From NCBI GenBank assembly GCA_028724905.1, contig JAQYTG010000004.1, positions 94,923-158,922 on the forward strand: a DNA stretch of 64,000 bases, given 5' to 3'. The translations under genes were made by a program, and so were the position numbers. Shown piece by piece: positions 8,757 through 17,636 of the stretch. The DNA comes from Actinomycetaceae bacterium. Lineage in GTDB: Bacteria > Actinomycetota > Actinomycetes > Actinomycetales > Actinomycetaceae. The notes below the pieces were generated by a model, which saw only the letters and a program-made list of their open reading frames with translations, was not told the DNA's origin and made no database searches. Position 1 is the first letter of the stretch, and the number at the start of each line of letters is the position of its first letter.

Positions 8757-8904
8757 CTCATCGGTCGAAAAATCGCGTCATGCTGGGGCGTACTTATTCC
8801 CTTTTGTTCCCTGATTTGTTGACTTTGACCATGAGTGAAGTAGTCGCCTAGCGCGAGTTAGCTACGCGGCGTAGAGCTATCCCAGCAAGGCAAGGAGATA
8901 AACG

Positions 8905-9075
8905 ATGGCTTCTAAAGCTCAAGATATTCGCCCCAAGGTCACTCTGGCGTGTGAGGTGTGCAAGTGGCGTAACTACATCACTCGGAAGAACCGTCGCAAC
9001 ACTCCTGACCGCTTGGAGTTGAAGAAGTATTGCCCGAACTGCAAAAAGCACACGGTGCACCGCGAAACTCGCTGA
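8905..9075 (+). CDS. rpmG: 50S ribosomal protein L33
   Basis: A 56-residue zinc-ribbon ribosomal protein of the large subunit near the E site. It carries two CxxC pairs (CEVC near residues 16-19 and CPNC near 44-47), so it is the zinc-binding (C+) paralogue. The start ATG is preceded by an AAGGAG box at 8892-8897. It directly follows the tRNA-Met/tRNA-Thr cluster, as in many actinobacteria where tRNA-Met, rpmG and the secE-nusG block lie close together. Confidence 0.95.
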   Translation: MASKAQDIRPKVTLACEVCKWRNYITRKNRRNTPDRLELKKYCPNCKKHTVHRETR

Positions 9076-9110
9076 CGAAGTACCGGCGTTTGCCGCGTCA
9101 GATCAAGGAG

Positions 9111-9135
9111 CCTCCGCATCAGCGGAGGTTCTTTT
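9111..9135 (+). terminator. Rho-independent terminator of rpmG
   Basis: Stem CCTCCGC (9111-9117), loop ATCA, stem GCGGAGG (9122-9128), followed by TTCTTTT. This is the most canonical terminator in the window. Confidence 0.9.
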
Positions 9136-9245
9136 GCTGTTGGTTGAGAAGAGGGGTTAAAGTGCAAAACGGGGTTAAGTAGCAAAACGCGGGCCTATTT
9201 GGTGTGTGTTGCTAGTTTTGACTCTTAGCCCTGCATCAATAAATC

Positions 9246-9348
9246 TTGCCCACCAGCCCCAATTTCCCCCGTTACCTCCACGCCCTACAAGATGAGAGAG
9301 CCTTGCACGGGTTGCCCACCAGCCCCAATTTCCCCGCTACCTCCACGT
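9246..9348. repeat. 37-bp direct repeat pair upstream of murB
   Basis: TTGCCCACCAGCCCCAATTT... occurs at about 9246-9283 and again at 9312-9348. The copies differ at two or three positions and are spaced 66 bp. They lie in the 310-bp gap between rpmG and murB, which otherwise holds only the rpmG terminator. Function unknown. Confidence 0.85.
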
Positions 9349-9387
9349 GGACGACATAGACAGTCTGATTCGCGGTAAAATTCAGCT

Positions 9388-10584
9388 GTGACGTGTAATA
9401 TCCCAGAATTTCATGAACCTGTTGCCACGATACCGCCGGTGCCCTGGACGCGCGCGCGGGAATATCCGCCTCCTGAGAGCCTCGCTGATATCACCACGTT
9501 CGGCGTTGGCGGACGTATCAAAAATATGGTTCATGCCACATCTGAGCGTGAGCTTATCAATGCGATCGTGGCTGGTGACGACGCCGGACTTCCGCTTCTG
9601 GTGGTCGGGGGAGGCTCAAATATCCTGGCGGGTAGTGCTGATTTTGCCGGCGTGGTGGTGCGAGATATGCGCCACGAGATCACTACTGTCTTTGAAGAGG
9701 GATGCCCTGGTGCTCGCATTCATGTGACGGCAGGCACGCCGTGGGATGAAACTGTGGTGTACGCCGTCACTCACGGATGGATGGGGATGGAAGCCCTCTC
9801 CGGTATTCCGGGCACTACTGGTGCAGCGATTGTGCAAAATATCGGGGCATACGGCCAAGAGGTAGCTGGCACAGTAGCTGCGGCGCGCACATTTGATCGG
9901 CTCACCCGTTCGGTGCGAACGCTTTTTATGAGTGATATGAAGCTCGGATATCGCACGTCGATTTTGAAAGAATCAATGAGGGTTCCTGACGCCGAAGGAC
10001 GTGTGTGGGGGCCGAGTCCACGCTGGATTGTACTCGATGTGGATTTCCAGCTGCGGCTAGCGTCGCTCAGTGAACCCATTCGCTATGGCCAGCTGGCAAC
10101 GTTCCTGGGGGTGGCTCCGGGGGATCGAGCGCCGAGCTCTGATGTGCGTGAAGCGGTGTTGGAGCTGCGGCGTGGCAAAGGGATGGTACTTGACGACGAG
10201 GATCGAGATACCTACTCGGCTGGATCGTTTTTTATCAATCCAGTGTTGGCACAATCTGATGCCCTGTGCCTGCCCCCTGAAGCTCCGCGTTATGACGTCA
10301 CTGATGCTACTGCTGTGAATCAGATCGGGGCGGCAGCTCTCAAAATTCCTGGCCTCGTGAAGACCTCTGCAGCCTGGTTGATTGATCACGCCGGCTTCTC
10401 CAAAGGATACGGGATGCCAGGGCCGGCAGCGCTCAGCTCAAAGCACGCGCTGGCGCTCACAAATCGCGGTGGGGCAAGTGGAGAGCAGATTGCGGATGTG
10501 GCTCGTACGATTCGCGCCGGAGTACGTGAGCAGTTTGGTGTGGATTTGGAGCCGGAGCCGGTGGTCATAGGGCTGGATATCTGA
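9388..10584 (+). CDS. murB: UDP-N-acetylenolpyruvoylglucosamine reductase
   Basis: Cytoplasmic FAD enzyme that reduces UDP-GlcNAc-enolpyruvate with NADPH to UDP-MurNAc, the second committed step of peptidoglycan synthesis. In 398 residues the FAD-binding PCMH-type domain shows TTFGVGGRIK, VVGGGSNILAGSADFAG and IPGTTGAAIVQNIGAYGQEV. The C-terminal MurB domain shows YRTS, the catalytic serine context AGSFFINPV and AAWLIDHAGFSKGYG. It is the longer actinobacterial type. The GTG at 9388 gives full coverage of the FAD domain. No good Shine-Dalgarno sequence is visible. It is separated by 126 bp from the downstream aminotransferase and may be co-transcribed with it. Confidence 0.95.
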   Translation: MTCNIPEFHEPVATIPPVPWTRAREYPPPESLADITTFGVGGRIKNMVHATSERELINAIVAGDDAGLPLLVVGGGSNILAGSADFAGVVVRDMRHEITTVFEEGCPGARIHVTAGTPWDETVVYAVTHGWMGMEALSGIPGTTGAAIVQNIGAYGQEVAGTVAAARTFDRLTRSVRTLFMSDMKLGYRTSILKESMRVPDAEGRVWGPSPRWIVLDVDFQLRLASLSEPIRYGQLATFLGVAPGDRAPSSDVREAVLELRRGKGMVLDDEDRDTYSAGSFFINPVLAQSDALCLPPEAPRYDVTDATAVNQIGAAALKIPGLVKTSAAWLIDHAGFSKGYGMPGPAALSSKHALALTNRGGASGEQIADVARTIRAGVREQFGVDLEPEPVVIGLDI

Positions 10585-10710
10585 GCTGCAAGCCTCGGAG
10601 TGGCTCTCATAGTGGCCAAAGTGCCGCCGCGCATAGATGCGTATCGAGGAACTCTTGTCAATTTATGGTATTGCGCACGAGAGTGGGCGCGTATGTGTCA
10701 AGATGGGTGC

Positions 10711-11913
10711 ATGAGTAAAGAAAATTTGCGCCGCGTTTCTCAGCGCTTGGGCGCCATCCAAGAATCTGCCACCCTCGCCGTTGATGCAAAAGCGAAAGCT
10801 CTGAAAGCTGCTGGGCAGCCAGTGATCGGTTTTGGTGCGGGGGAGCCGAACTTTCCCACGCCAGAGTTCATTGTGGAAGCTGCAGTTCAGGCCGCCCGCG
10901 ATCCGAAGAATCATAAATACACTCCGGCTAAAGGTCTTCCTGAGCTGCGTGCCGCGATTGCGGAGAAGACGTTGCGCGATAGCGGCGTCACCGTTGATCC
11001 CAACAATATCGTGGTCACTAACGGCGGTAAGCAGGCTGTGTACCAAGCGTTTGCCTCGATTGTAGATGAGGGTGACGACGTGCTCTTGCCAGCTCCGTAC
11101 TGGACGACCTACCCCGAGGCTATCCGGCTGTGTGGCGGCAATCCTATCGAGGTATTTGCCGGTTCTGATCAGGGATACAAGGTGACGGTGGAGCAGCTGG
11201 ATGCTGCTTGGACTGCACAGACGAAAGCGCTGCTAGTGTGTTCTCCTAGCAACCCGACGGGTGCCGTCTACAGCGCTGACGAACTGCGGGCAATCGGGCA
11301 GTGGGCGCTGGATAAAGGCGTGTGGGTGATCACCGACGAGATTTACGAGCACTTGGTCTACGAAGGGGAGCCGGCCTACATTTTGGCAGTGTGCCCAGAG
11401 CTAGCTGATCAGACGATCGCAGTGAATGGCGTGGCGAAGACCTATGCCATGACGGGCTGGCGCGTCGGCTGGATGTATGGCCCTGCTGATGCCATCAAGG
11501 CGGCGGGCAATTTCCAGAGCCACGTGACGTCGAACGTGGCAAACGTTTCACAGCGGGCAGCGTTGGCAGCTCTCACCGGAGATCAAGGCGTGGTGGAAGA
11601 GATGAAAGCTGCTTTCGACCATCGTCGCAAGACGATTGTGCAGATGCTGCGGGATGTGCGCGGCTTTGAGGTGCCCATGCCAACTGGCGCCTTCTACGTC
11701 TTCCCGAATGTGCAAGCTATGCTTGGCACGGAGGTGGCAGGGCGTGTGGCACACACCAGCTCTGAACTCGCAGAGTTGATTCTCGATCAAGCTCAAGTGG
11801 CCGTGGTGCCAGGAGAGGCTTTCGGCGCTCCTGGCTATCTGCGGTTGGGCTATGCCTTAGCTGACGAAGACTTAGTGGAGGGCATTGAGCGGCTGCAGAA
11901 GCTCTTTGCCTAG
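10711..11913 (+). CDS. aspC: Class I aminotransferase, aspartate aminotransferase type
   Basis: PLP-dependent enzyme of the AAT I-gamma subgroup, expected to move amino groups between aspartate/glutamate and 2-oxo acids. The 400-residue protein shows [14 protein letters not shown], the substrate/PLP region [32 protein letters not shown], the PLP-binding lysine in [19 protein letters not shown], and the C-terminal arginine region GYLRLGYA. Upstream in-frame starts exist (10600, 10693). The ATG at 10711 ([14 protein letters not shown]) matches the usual N terminus. Actinobacteria often keep this gene next to secE-nusG, as here. The exact amino-acid specificity cannot be read from sequence alone. 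Confidence 0.9.
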   Translation: MSKENLRRVSQRLGAIQESATLAVDAKAKALKAAGQPVIGFGAGEPNFPTPEFIVEAAVQAARDPKNHKYTPAKGLPELRAAIAEKTLRDSGVTVDPNNIVVTNGGKQAVYQAFASIVDEGDDVLLPAPYWTTYPEAIRLCGGNPIEVFAGSDQGYKVTVEQLDAAWTAQTKALLVCSPSNPTGAVYSADELRAIGQWALDKGVWVITDEIYEHLVYEGEPAYILAVCPELADQTIAVNGVAKTYAMTGWRVGWMYGPADAIKAAGNFQSHVTSNVANVSQRAALAALTGDQGVVEEMKAAFDHRRKTIVQMLRDVRGFEVPMPTGAFYVFPNVQAMLGTEVAGRVAHTSSELAELILDQAQVAVVPGEAFGAPGYLRLGYALADEDLVEGIERLQKLFA

Positions 11914-12097
11914 ACTCTAGGGCGCGGGGCTGCTCTCTTGTGTGGGGGGGGGCTTGCTCTGTGAGCGGCTGTGCAGGCTACGGAATCTGTAGACGAAAGT
12001 TCCAGAAAGACTTGTGAGCGGCTGTGCGGGTCTTGCGAGGCGAGCTGTGTAGGCTTTGGTGCCACGTGAGTGGCTGCGCAAGCCGCTTGTGGTAAAG
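11914..12097. other. Intergenic spacer with short repeats and a G9 run
   Basis: Convergent gap between the aminotransferase and the kinase. It contains nine consecutive Gs at 11944-11952 and three copies of a GTGAGCGGCTGTGC-like 14-mer (about 11960, 12014 and a degenerate copy near 12066). No clear terminator hairpin is seen. Confidence 0.6.
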
Positions 12098-13366
12098 CTA
12101 CGTGAGTGGGATGACGCGCACGGCGGGAGAGCTAGCTAGGATCTGTTCCCCCGCCGCCGCCCACTCTTGGGCGAGGGTGAGGCGGATGTCGGCCAGCGAT
12201 TCGGAGCGCTTGTGGACTCCGGCCACCAGCGAGAGTATTACCCCCGCAGTTGAGGCACACAGCGCCACTGGATCTACTTTGGAACTCAGCACATCAAACC
12301 AGTAGGAGCAGAGCGTCTCGGCGTGCGGATAGCGCGTCGGGGCGAGGCTAGGCAGCACCGATAGATGCCCGAGCAGACACCCCCAATCGTGCACGCGGCG
12401 CCCAGGCCCGAGGGAATCCAAATCGAGCAAACCCGTGACGACGAGCTCGTCGGGATTGACCAACACGTTGGCTTCGTAGAAATCCCCGTGCGTAGGTAGC
12501 ATCTGGCCGAGTTCTGCCTGTGAGAGCAGAGAACGAATAATGCGTGCCACATCTGCTGCCGCCTCCGCTCCGCGTGGGTAGGCCACAGCAGCAGCGTGTG
12601 CATAGTGTTCGCATTTATCTACCCAGGCCGGTTTTCGTGGAAAGAGCATGGCCGTTCGCGGAATGCTATCGAGAGTGCGCTCGATAGCGCCGAGCATAGA
12701 TCGCGCTTCAGGCAGCTGATTTGGCGTGAATTGGGCGTAAAAACGCGAGAGCGGCACCCCGCTCGCGGCGTGGGTAAGAATCAGTCCGCGGGCGCTGAGC
12801 ACCTCCCCATCGGCGTCACGCAGCAATGAAAAACTCGGTATGGTGGAGCTTTCTATGGTGCGGATTCGCTGCATGAGGTCGTGCTGAGTACTTGGGCGTA
12901 CCACTTTGGCATAGAGATCTTCTCCATGCTCAGGCTCGATGCGCAGTACGGCTCTGCGGGTGGGGCGGTAAGAGAGCAATTCAATATTCACGTCGGCGCC
13001 GAGAAAAGCGCCAAGCTGAACGGAGTCTGAGGCGAGTTCGAGAGCGGGGAGTTCCGGATCGAACGGATATTCCCACAGGTGTACACGGGTGTCGTCAAAT
13101 GTGAGCGTGAGGCCACCGCTAGCTGCCAGTGCTGCTTCATCCACGCGGGCGGTAGAAGCCAACATATACAGATCGCTATGATCAGAGAGAATCACGGAGT
13201 ACCCCACCGAAACGCCAGCTCCTGGGCGGTGGTGACGCTGATGCACTCGCCAGGAGAGCACCCGAGCGCGATTGTTGAGCGCCAGCCGGAGCATCTCCCC
13301 TGCCTGCGGACTCGTGAGCAAAGCCAGGTCGGCCTTTTCTCTCGCTGCGCGCTGCGCTAAACTCAT
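12098..13366 (-). CDS. APH/choline-kinase-fold phosphotransferase
   Basis: Predicted small-molecule kinase of the protein-kinase-like APH superfamily. About 422 residues. The C-terminal catalytic part shows the Brenner motif HGDFYEANVLV (catalytic Asp) and the metal-binding DLDSLGPGRRVHDWGCLLGH. The N-terminal 150 residues contain LARRVLSW-like and RAVLRIEPEHGEDLYAKVV segments, the latter being the likely nucleotide-lobe lysine strand. The start at 13366 has an AAAGAAG box upstream. A start at 13399 would add 11 residues without better signal. Substrate unknown: family members act on aminoglycosides, choline, homoserine, sugars or maltose. It sits alone, facing the aminotransferase. No antibiotic-resistance claim is made. 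Confidence 0.78.
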   Translation of the reverse strand: MSLAQRAAREKADLALLTSPQAGEMLRLALNNRARVLSWRVHQRHHRPGAGVSVGYSVILSDHSDLYMLASTARVDEAALAASGGLTLTFDDTRVHLWEYPFDPELPALELASDSVQLGAFLGADVNIELLSYRPTRRAVLRIEPEHGEDLYAKVVRPSTQHDLMQRIRTIESSTIPSFSLLRDADGEVLSARGLILTHAASGVPLSRFYAQFTPNQLPEARSMLGAIERTLDSIPRTAMLFPRKPAWVDKCEHYAHAAAVAYPRGAEAAADVARIIRSLLSQAELGQMLPTHGDFYEANVLVNPDELVVTGLLDLDSLGPGRRVHDWGCLLGHLSVLPSLAPTRYPHAETLCSYWFDVLSSKVDPVALCASTAGVILSLVAGVHKRSESLADIRLTLAQEWAAAGEQILASSPAVRVIPLT

Positions 13367-13585
13367 GCTTCTTTTATACCATCGTTGTGCTGCCAGCATA
13401 TTTCTGAGCGTGCACTAGCCCGCGATGGGGCCAATAGTCAGTGAAAAATATAGTCAGTGAGAAATAGCGCACGCTTCATGTGCGGGCTTGCCCCTGGCTA
13501 CTTCTGGCTATTAAACTGGCACGAGTGTGGCGGCGTGAGCTTGCTCGCATCATGCCAGCGGTATGTCGTAGGCTCGTCATGTCAT

Positions 13586-13658
13586 AGGGTAGTGGCGCAA
13601 TTGGTAGCGCACCGGTCTCCAAAACCGGCGGTTGTGGGTTCGAGTCCCTCCTGCCCTG
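13586..13658 (+). tRNA. tRNA-Trp (CCA)
   Basis: Acceptor AGGGTAG (13586-13592) pairs with CTGCCCT (13651-13657), including one G-U, with discriminator G. The anticodon stem CCGGT/ACCGG encloses CTCCAAA, anticodon CCA. The T-stem GTGGG/CCCTC has a T-T mismatch at the second pair. It sits just before secE, the usual actinobacterial place. Confidence 0.94.
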
Positions 13659-13660
13659 CT

Positions 13661-13688
13661 GAAACGCCCTGCGGGGCGTTTATCTTTC
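13661..13688 (+). terminator. Hairpin after tRNA-Trp
   Basis: AAACGCCC (loop TGC) GGGGCGTTT followed by ATCTTTCT, a short but good intrinsic terminator 3 nt after the tRNA. Confidence 0.75.
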
Positions 13689-13797
13689 TGTGCGGCGCAG
13701 GGTGTGCGTCGCATGGCAGTGCTCAGCAGTGCTCAACGGGCGCTGCACGGCACAAGTAGACGGCACAAGTGATGTGGCAAGCACGAAAGGAATCGCA

Positions 13798-14043
13798 GTG
13801 AATGAAGTAGCTCGCGCACGCGGTGCGAAAGGTGCTGACGGCGCAGAAAAGCAGAGCATCTTTGCTCGGCTTGTCACGTTTTTTCGGCAAGTGATCGCAG
13901 AATTTCGTAAGGTGCAGCGCCCCACCCGCTCGGAGCTGTGGAGTATGTTTCTCACGGTGATTGCTTTTCTGCTTATCGTCATGGCTTTTGTGTTTGTACT
14001 CGATACTGCGTTTACCAAATCGGTGTTTTGGATTTTTGGCTAG
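13798..14043 (+). CDS. secE: Preprotein translocase subunit SecE
   Basis: Single-span SecE of the SecYEG channel. From the GTG at 13798 (GAAAGGA box about 9 nt upstream) it has 81 residues: a charged N terminus, the conserved cytoplasmic amphipathic part (VIAEFRKVQRPTRSELW) and one transmembrane helix (FLTVIAFLLIVMAFVFVLD). A longer frame back to 13690 would run through the tRNA terminator and is not accepted. First gene of the secE-nusG-rplK-rplA block. Confidence 0.93.
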   Translation: MNEVARARGAKGADGAEKQSIFARLVTFFRQVIAEFRKVQRPTRSELWSMFLTVIAFLLIVMAFVFVLDTAFTKSVFWIFG

Positions 14044-14098
14044 CGTCGTCACTGCTCATAGGTGAGGCCATAGCAGGTGAATGGGTGAAGGAAGAGAC

Positions 14099-14920
14099 AT
14101 GGCAAACGAAGATGATGTGCTGAAAGATGACGAGCAAGCCGTAGCACTGGTGCCGGATGCTGTAGGCGACGAGGCTGCGGATGCACCAGCGGTGGCCGAG
14201 GTGGCAGATAGCGAAGCTAGTAATGCAGCTGACGCCGGTGACGCACAGGCAGCTGAAACTTCAACAGTTGAAACACCTGAAGCGCCTGAAACTGAAAACT
14301 CAGCATCTGAAACTGCGCAGATGGTGCGCAAAAAGATCAAAGGTTTACCTGGGCGCTGGTACGTCTTGCACACCTATGCTGGCTATGAAAAGCGCGTGAA
14401 GCAGGATCTGGAGATCCGTCTGCATTCCATGAACATGGAGGATTACATTTTCCAAGTGGAAGTGCCGATGGAGGAAGTGATTGAAGTCCGCAAGGGGCAA
14501 AATAAGCTCGTTTCGCGGGTGCGGATGCCTGGCTACGCGTTGATTCGTATGGATATGACGAACGACTCGTGGCGAGTGGTGCAAGAGACGAATGGCGTCA
14601 CGGGTTTTGTGGGCAATGGGCGCAATCCGGTGGCTCTCTCAGAAGATGAAGTGGTCGATATGCTCACGCCAGTGGTGGAGCAGCAGGTTGCCCACGAGGC
14701 TGTGGCGGCTGGTAAACCAGTGCCTGGCGGTGGGCCGGTGCTCGTCACCCAGTATGAGGTGGGAGAGACGGTGACCCTCACGACTGAGCCGTGGATAGGT
14801 ATGCCAGCTACCATTTCACAGATAGATCCGGTCAATCAGCGACTCACTGTGCTGATGACGCTCGTGGGGCAAGAAACCCCAGTAGAACTTTCGTTTAGTC
14901 AAGTGCAGAAGATGGACTGA
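14099..14920 (+). CDS. nusG: Transcription termination/antitermination factor NusG
   Basis: Binds the RNA polymerase clamp and couples it to Rho or to ribosomal protein S10. The 273-residue protein has an acidic, Ala-rich N-terminal extension of about 80 residues, typical of actinobacteria. The NGN domain begins at GRWYVLHTYAGYEKRVKQDL with MPGYALIRMDM. The C-terminal KOW domain is GETVTLTTEPWIGMPATISQ...LTVLMTLVGQETPVEL. The ATG at 14099 has a GAAGGAAG box. It lies 55 bp after secE. Confidence 0.96.
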   Translation: MANEDDVLKDDEQAVALVPDAVGDEAADAPAVAEVADSEASNAADAGDAQAAETSTVETPEAPETENSASETAQMVRKKIKGLPGRWYVLHTYAGYEKRVKQDLEIRLHSMNMEDYIFQVEVPMEEVIEVRKGQNKLVSRVRMPGYALIRMDMTNDSWRVVQETNGVTGFVGNGRNPVALSEDEVVDMLTPVVEQQVAHEAVAAGKPVPGGGPVLVTQYEVGETVTLTTEPWIGMPATISQIDPVNQRLTVLMTLVGQETPVELSFSQVQKMD

Positions 14921-14996
14921 TCCTAGCTGCACGGCACTCAACGAATCGCGCTGCTATTGCCATGCAGCGTAACAAACAAGAAAAGGAACAATATAG

Positions 14997-15431
14997 ATGG
15001 CACCGAAGAAAAAGGTTGTTGGCCTGATTAAACTCCAGATTCAGGCTGGCGCTGCCACTCCTGCTCCGCCAGTTGGCCCAGCTCTTGGCCAGCACGGCGT
15101 GAACATTGTGGAATTCACGCAGGCATACAACAAAGCTACGGAATCCATGCGTGGCAATATCGTGCCGGTGGAAATCACCGTGTACGAAGACCGCTCGTTT
15201 ACGTTCGAGCTGAAGACGCCGCCGGCAGCGGAACTTTTGAAGAAAGCTGCTGGAGTGAACAAGGGTTCTGGCACGCCAAACACCGTCAAAGTGGGGCACG
15301 TGACGGCCGATCAGCTGCGCGACATTGCGCGCACGAAGCAGCCTGATCTCAATGCGAACGATATCGACAACGCCGCTCGCATCATTGCTGGCACTGCTCG
15401 TTCGATGGGCTTGACCACCGACGAGATCTGA
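14997..15431 (+). CDS. rplK: 50S ribosomal protein L11
   Basis: 144-residue large-subunit protein of the GTPase-associated centre. The N-terminal domain shows [20 protein letters not shown] with the proline switch, and the C-terminal rRNA-binding domain shows [19 protein letters not shown] and [18 protein letters not shown]. Followed by rplA after 117 bp. In many bacteria L1 represses this pair through a leader site. I did not identify one. Confidence 0.97.
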   Translation: MAPKKKVVGLIKLQIQAGAATPAPPVGPALGQHGVNIVEFTQAYNKATESMRGNIVPVEITVYEDRSFTFELKTPPAAELLKKAAGVNKGSGTPNTVKVGHVTADQLRDIARTKQPDLNANDIDNAARIIAGTARSMGLTTDEI

Positions 15432-15548
15432 TCTGGCACAAGATAAGAATCCCGCAAGGGAGCAGGCACGAAACCATCAGGAATCGTGCTGTGGTTGGGC
15501 CCAGAGCTGGCTCGCACAACCACAACTGCTAAAAAGGAGAAAAGCAGA

Positions 15549-16253
15549 ATGGCAAAGCGCTCAAAGAATTACCGTAAAGCTGCCGAATTGATTCAAAGCG
15601 GTGAGTTTTACACCCCAGCCGAGGCAATGGATCTCGCGCTGAAGACGTCTGTGACGAAGTTTGCTTCTACAGTGGAGGCAGTGTTTCGTCTGGGCGTAGA
15701 TCCCCGTAAGGCAGATCAGATGGTGCGCGGCACCGTTTCGCTGCCAAATGGCACTGGCAAGACGGCGCGAGTGATCGTGTTCGCTGTGGGGCCGAAAGCA
15801 CAAGAGGCGCTTGACGCCGGTGCTGACGAAGTGGGCGGCGATGAACTCATCGCCAAAGTTGCTGACGGCTGGACTGACTTCGATGCCGCCGTGGCAACCC
15901 CTGACATGATGGGCAAAGTCGGTCGCCTCGGCCGCGTGCTCGGCCCGCGTGGCTTGATGCCTAACCCCAAGACCGGCACAGTGACGATGGATACCGCGAA
16001 AGCCGTGACGGACATCAAGGGCGGCCGTATCGAGTTCCGTGTAGACAAGCACGGAAACTTGCCGTTTATTGTGGGCAACACCAGCTTCACAGCGCAGCAG
16101 CTCGAAGAGAATTTTAAAGCTGCCGCGGAAGAGATTATCCGTTTGAAGCCGGCTGCTGCTAAAGGCCGCTACGTATTGAAAGCCACTGTGAGTACCACTA
16201 TGGGGCCAGGCATCCCGCTTGATACCTCGAAGCTCACAGATCAGAAGAAGTGA
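15549..16253 (+). CDS. rplA: 50S ribosomal protein L1
   Basis: 234-residue L1 of the E-site stalk. It shows the signatures [53 protein letters not shown] and [16 protein letters not shown]. The frame is open further upstream to 15486. The ATG at 15549 follows an AAAAAGGAG box and gives the standard N terminus. Confidence 0.97.
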   Translation: MAKRSKNYRKAAELIQSGEFYTPAEAMDLALKTSVTKFASTVEAVFRLGVDPRKADQMVRGTVSLPNGTGKTARVIVFAVGPKAQEALDAGADEVGGDELIAKVADGWTDFDAAVATPDMMGKVGRLGRVLGPRGLMPNPKTGTVTMDTAKAVTDIKGGRIEFRVDKHGNLPFIVGNTSFTAQQLEENFKAAAEEIIRLKPAAAKGRYVLKATVSTTMGPGIPLDTSKLTDQKK

Positions 16254-16362
16254 CGGCGCAGCCACAGCAGATACTGTGGCTGTAGGTAAGTACTAGTGGC
16301 TGCCGATTAGCTATTGCTAGCCAGCAGTGAGCCTACTAGTACAGATGCCGAGAACTACATCA

Positions 16363-16400
16363 CGAAAGTGCACACGGGTTTGCCCTCGTGTGCACTTTCG
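16363..16400 (+). terminator. Long hairpin after rplA
   Basis: CGAAAGTGCACACG (from 16363) pairs with CGTGTGCACTTTCG around a 10-nt loop, a 14-bp perfect stem. A second smaller stem, CAGCCACAG/CTGTGGCTG, lies at about 16259-16283. Together they probably end the secE-rplA transcript. Neither has a strong U tract. Confidence 0.7.
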
Positions 16401-16439
16401 CATTAGCCTATTAATGCCCAAGACCGCAGGTCTGCCCGT

Positions 16440-16637
16440 TGCCAACGGGGTGAAATTCGGAGATCCGAAGCCAGCGTAGGTATGTGAGAAGATAGTGAAC
16501 GCCACGCGCGTAAGCTATCTCCTTGGTTTGCCTTGCGCTGTGTGCGTGAGGCTTTTTTGTTGCTTGTGCAGCAGATATACGTCGAACGTGGAGGCTCTGA
16601 AAACGGAATCTGCGGCGGATATTCGGAAGGAGGCCTC
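16440..16637 (+). promoter_or_regulatory. Probable rplJ leader (L10 autoregulatory region)
   Basis: About 200 nt of non-coding sequence upstream of rplJ, rich in short complementary segments such as AGATAGTGAACGCC and GTAAGCTATCT. It holds a late run GGCTTTTTTGTTGC and the AAGGAGG box at 16627-16633. Position and content fit the L10-L12 binding leader that represses rplJL translation. The structure was not computed. Confidence 0.45.
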
Positions 16638-17159
16638 ATGGCAAAGGCCGATAAGTCTGCAGCGATCGAGCAGCTCACGGAGAAATTCCGCAGCTCTTCG
16701 GCCGTGCTAGTCACTGAATACCGCGGTCTCACCGTGGCTCAGCTGAAAACGCTGCGCCGCTCTCTCGGTGAAGATGGCACGTATACGGTGGCTAAGAACA
16801 CCCTCGCGCGCATTGCAGCCCACAATGTTGGCATTGATTTTCTCGATGCCGATCTGAAAGGGCCTACGGCGCTGGTGTTCGTCAGCGGTGATGTTGCTTC
16901 CGCAGCTAAGGCACTCAAGGCATTCAACAAAGAGAACGAAGCTCTCGTCGTGAAAGCTGGAGCTCTTGAGGGAAGCTACCTTGATGCTGAAGGCGTGAAG
17001 AAACTCGCTGATCTCGAATCGCGTGAAGTGCTTCTGGCCAAGACTGCCGGAGTGCTCAAAGCATCGCTGTACAAAGCTGCATACGTGTTTACGGCACCCG
17101 CCGTCAAAGCTGTGCGCACTATCGACGCCCTGCGCGAGAAGCAGGAAACCGCTGCCTGA
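16638..17159 (+). CDS. rplJ: 50S ribosomal protein L10
   Basis: 173-residue stalk-base protein. The N-terminal rRNA-binding part has KADKSAAIEQLTEKFRSSS, VTEYRGLTVAQLKTLRRSL and VAKNTLARIA. The C-terminal helix (VRTIDALREKQE) anchors L7/L12 dimers. The frame is open upstream to 16533. The ATG at 16638 has a near-perfect AAGGAGG 5 nt upstream. Confidence 0.97.
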   Translation: MAKADKSAAIEQLTEKFRSSSAVLVTEYRGLTVAQLKTLRRSLGEDGTYTVAKNTLARIAAHNVGIDFLDADLKGPTALVFVSGDVASAAKALKAFNKENEALVVKAGALEGSYLDAEGVKKLADLESREVLLAKTAGVLKASLYKAAYVFTAPAVKAVRTIDALREKQETAA

Positions 17160-17249
17160 GAATCCTCGGTGCACCCGCACCGCCAGGCATAGGTACAAAC
17201 AAAAATCACATATTAACCGCCTCGCGTAGGCAATGGAAGGACGGTCATC

Positions 17250-17636
17250 ATGGCCAAGCTCACCACCGAAGAGCTCATCGCAGCTTTCAAGGAACTCACC
17301 CTTGTAGAGCTCAATGATTTCGTGAAAGCATTTGAGGAAGAATTCGACGTCGAAGCTGCCGCTCCTGTAGCTGCCGTGGCTGCTGCTCCAGCTGCTGGTG
17401 CCGATGCTCCAGCTGAGGAAGAGAAAGATTCTTGGGACGTCATCATTGAAGCTGCTGGCGATGCCAAGATCAAGGTCATCAAAGAGGTGCGCGTGCTCAC
17501 CCCGCTCGGCCTGAAAGAAGCGAAGGATCTCGTGGATTCCGCTCCTAAGGCTGTGCTTGAAGGCGTGAATAAGGAAACCGCTGAGAAGGCTAAGGAACAG
17601 CTCGAGGCCGCTGGCGCTACCGTCACCCTCAAGTGA
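17250..17636 (+). CDS. rplL: 50S ribosomal protein L7/L12
   Basis: 128-residue stalk protein that recruits translation factors. It has an N-terminal dimerisation domain ([20 protein letters not shown]), an Ala-rich hinge with an [13 protein letters not shown] sequence, and a C-terminal domain with [20 protein letters not shown] and DLVDSAPK. An AAGGA box precedes the ATG. In this genome rpoB is not next; it lies 20.8 kb away. Confidence 0.97.
   Translation: MAKLTTEELIAAFKELTLVELNDFVKAFEEEFDVEAAAPVAAVAAAPAAGADAPAEEEKDSWDVIIEAAGDAKIKVIKEVRVLTPLGLKEAKDLVDSAPKAVLEGVNKETAEKAKEQLEAAGATVTLK

Noticed and set aside
8122..8822. Open frames spanning the tRNA cluster
   Set aside because: They overlap three clear tRNAs and have no protein signatures.
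12098..13366. Calling the kinase an antibiotic-resistance enzyme
   Set aside because: The APH fold is shared by many metabolic kinases; nothing in sequence or context points to resistance.
14081..14098. Earlier in-frame start of nusG
   Set aside because: The ATG at 14099 has the proper GAAGGAAG site; the upstream codons add nothing family-like.
15561..16265. Minus-strand frame overlapping rplA
   Set aside because: It is opposite a core ribosomal gene and the translation shows no recognisable domain.
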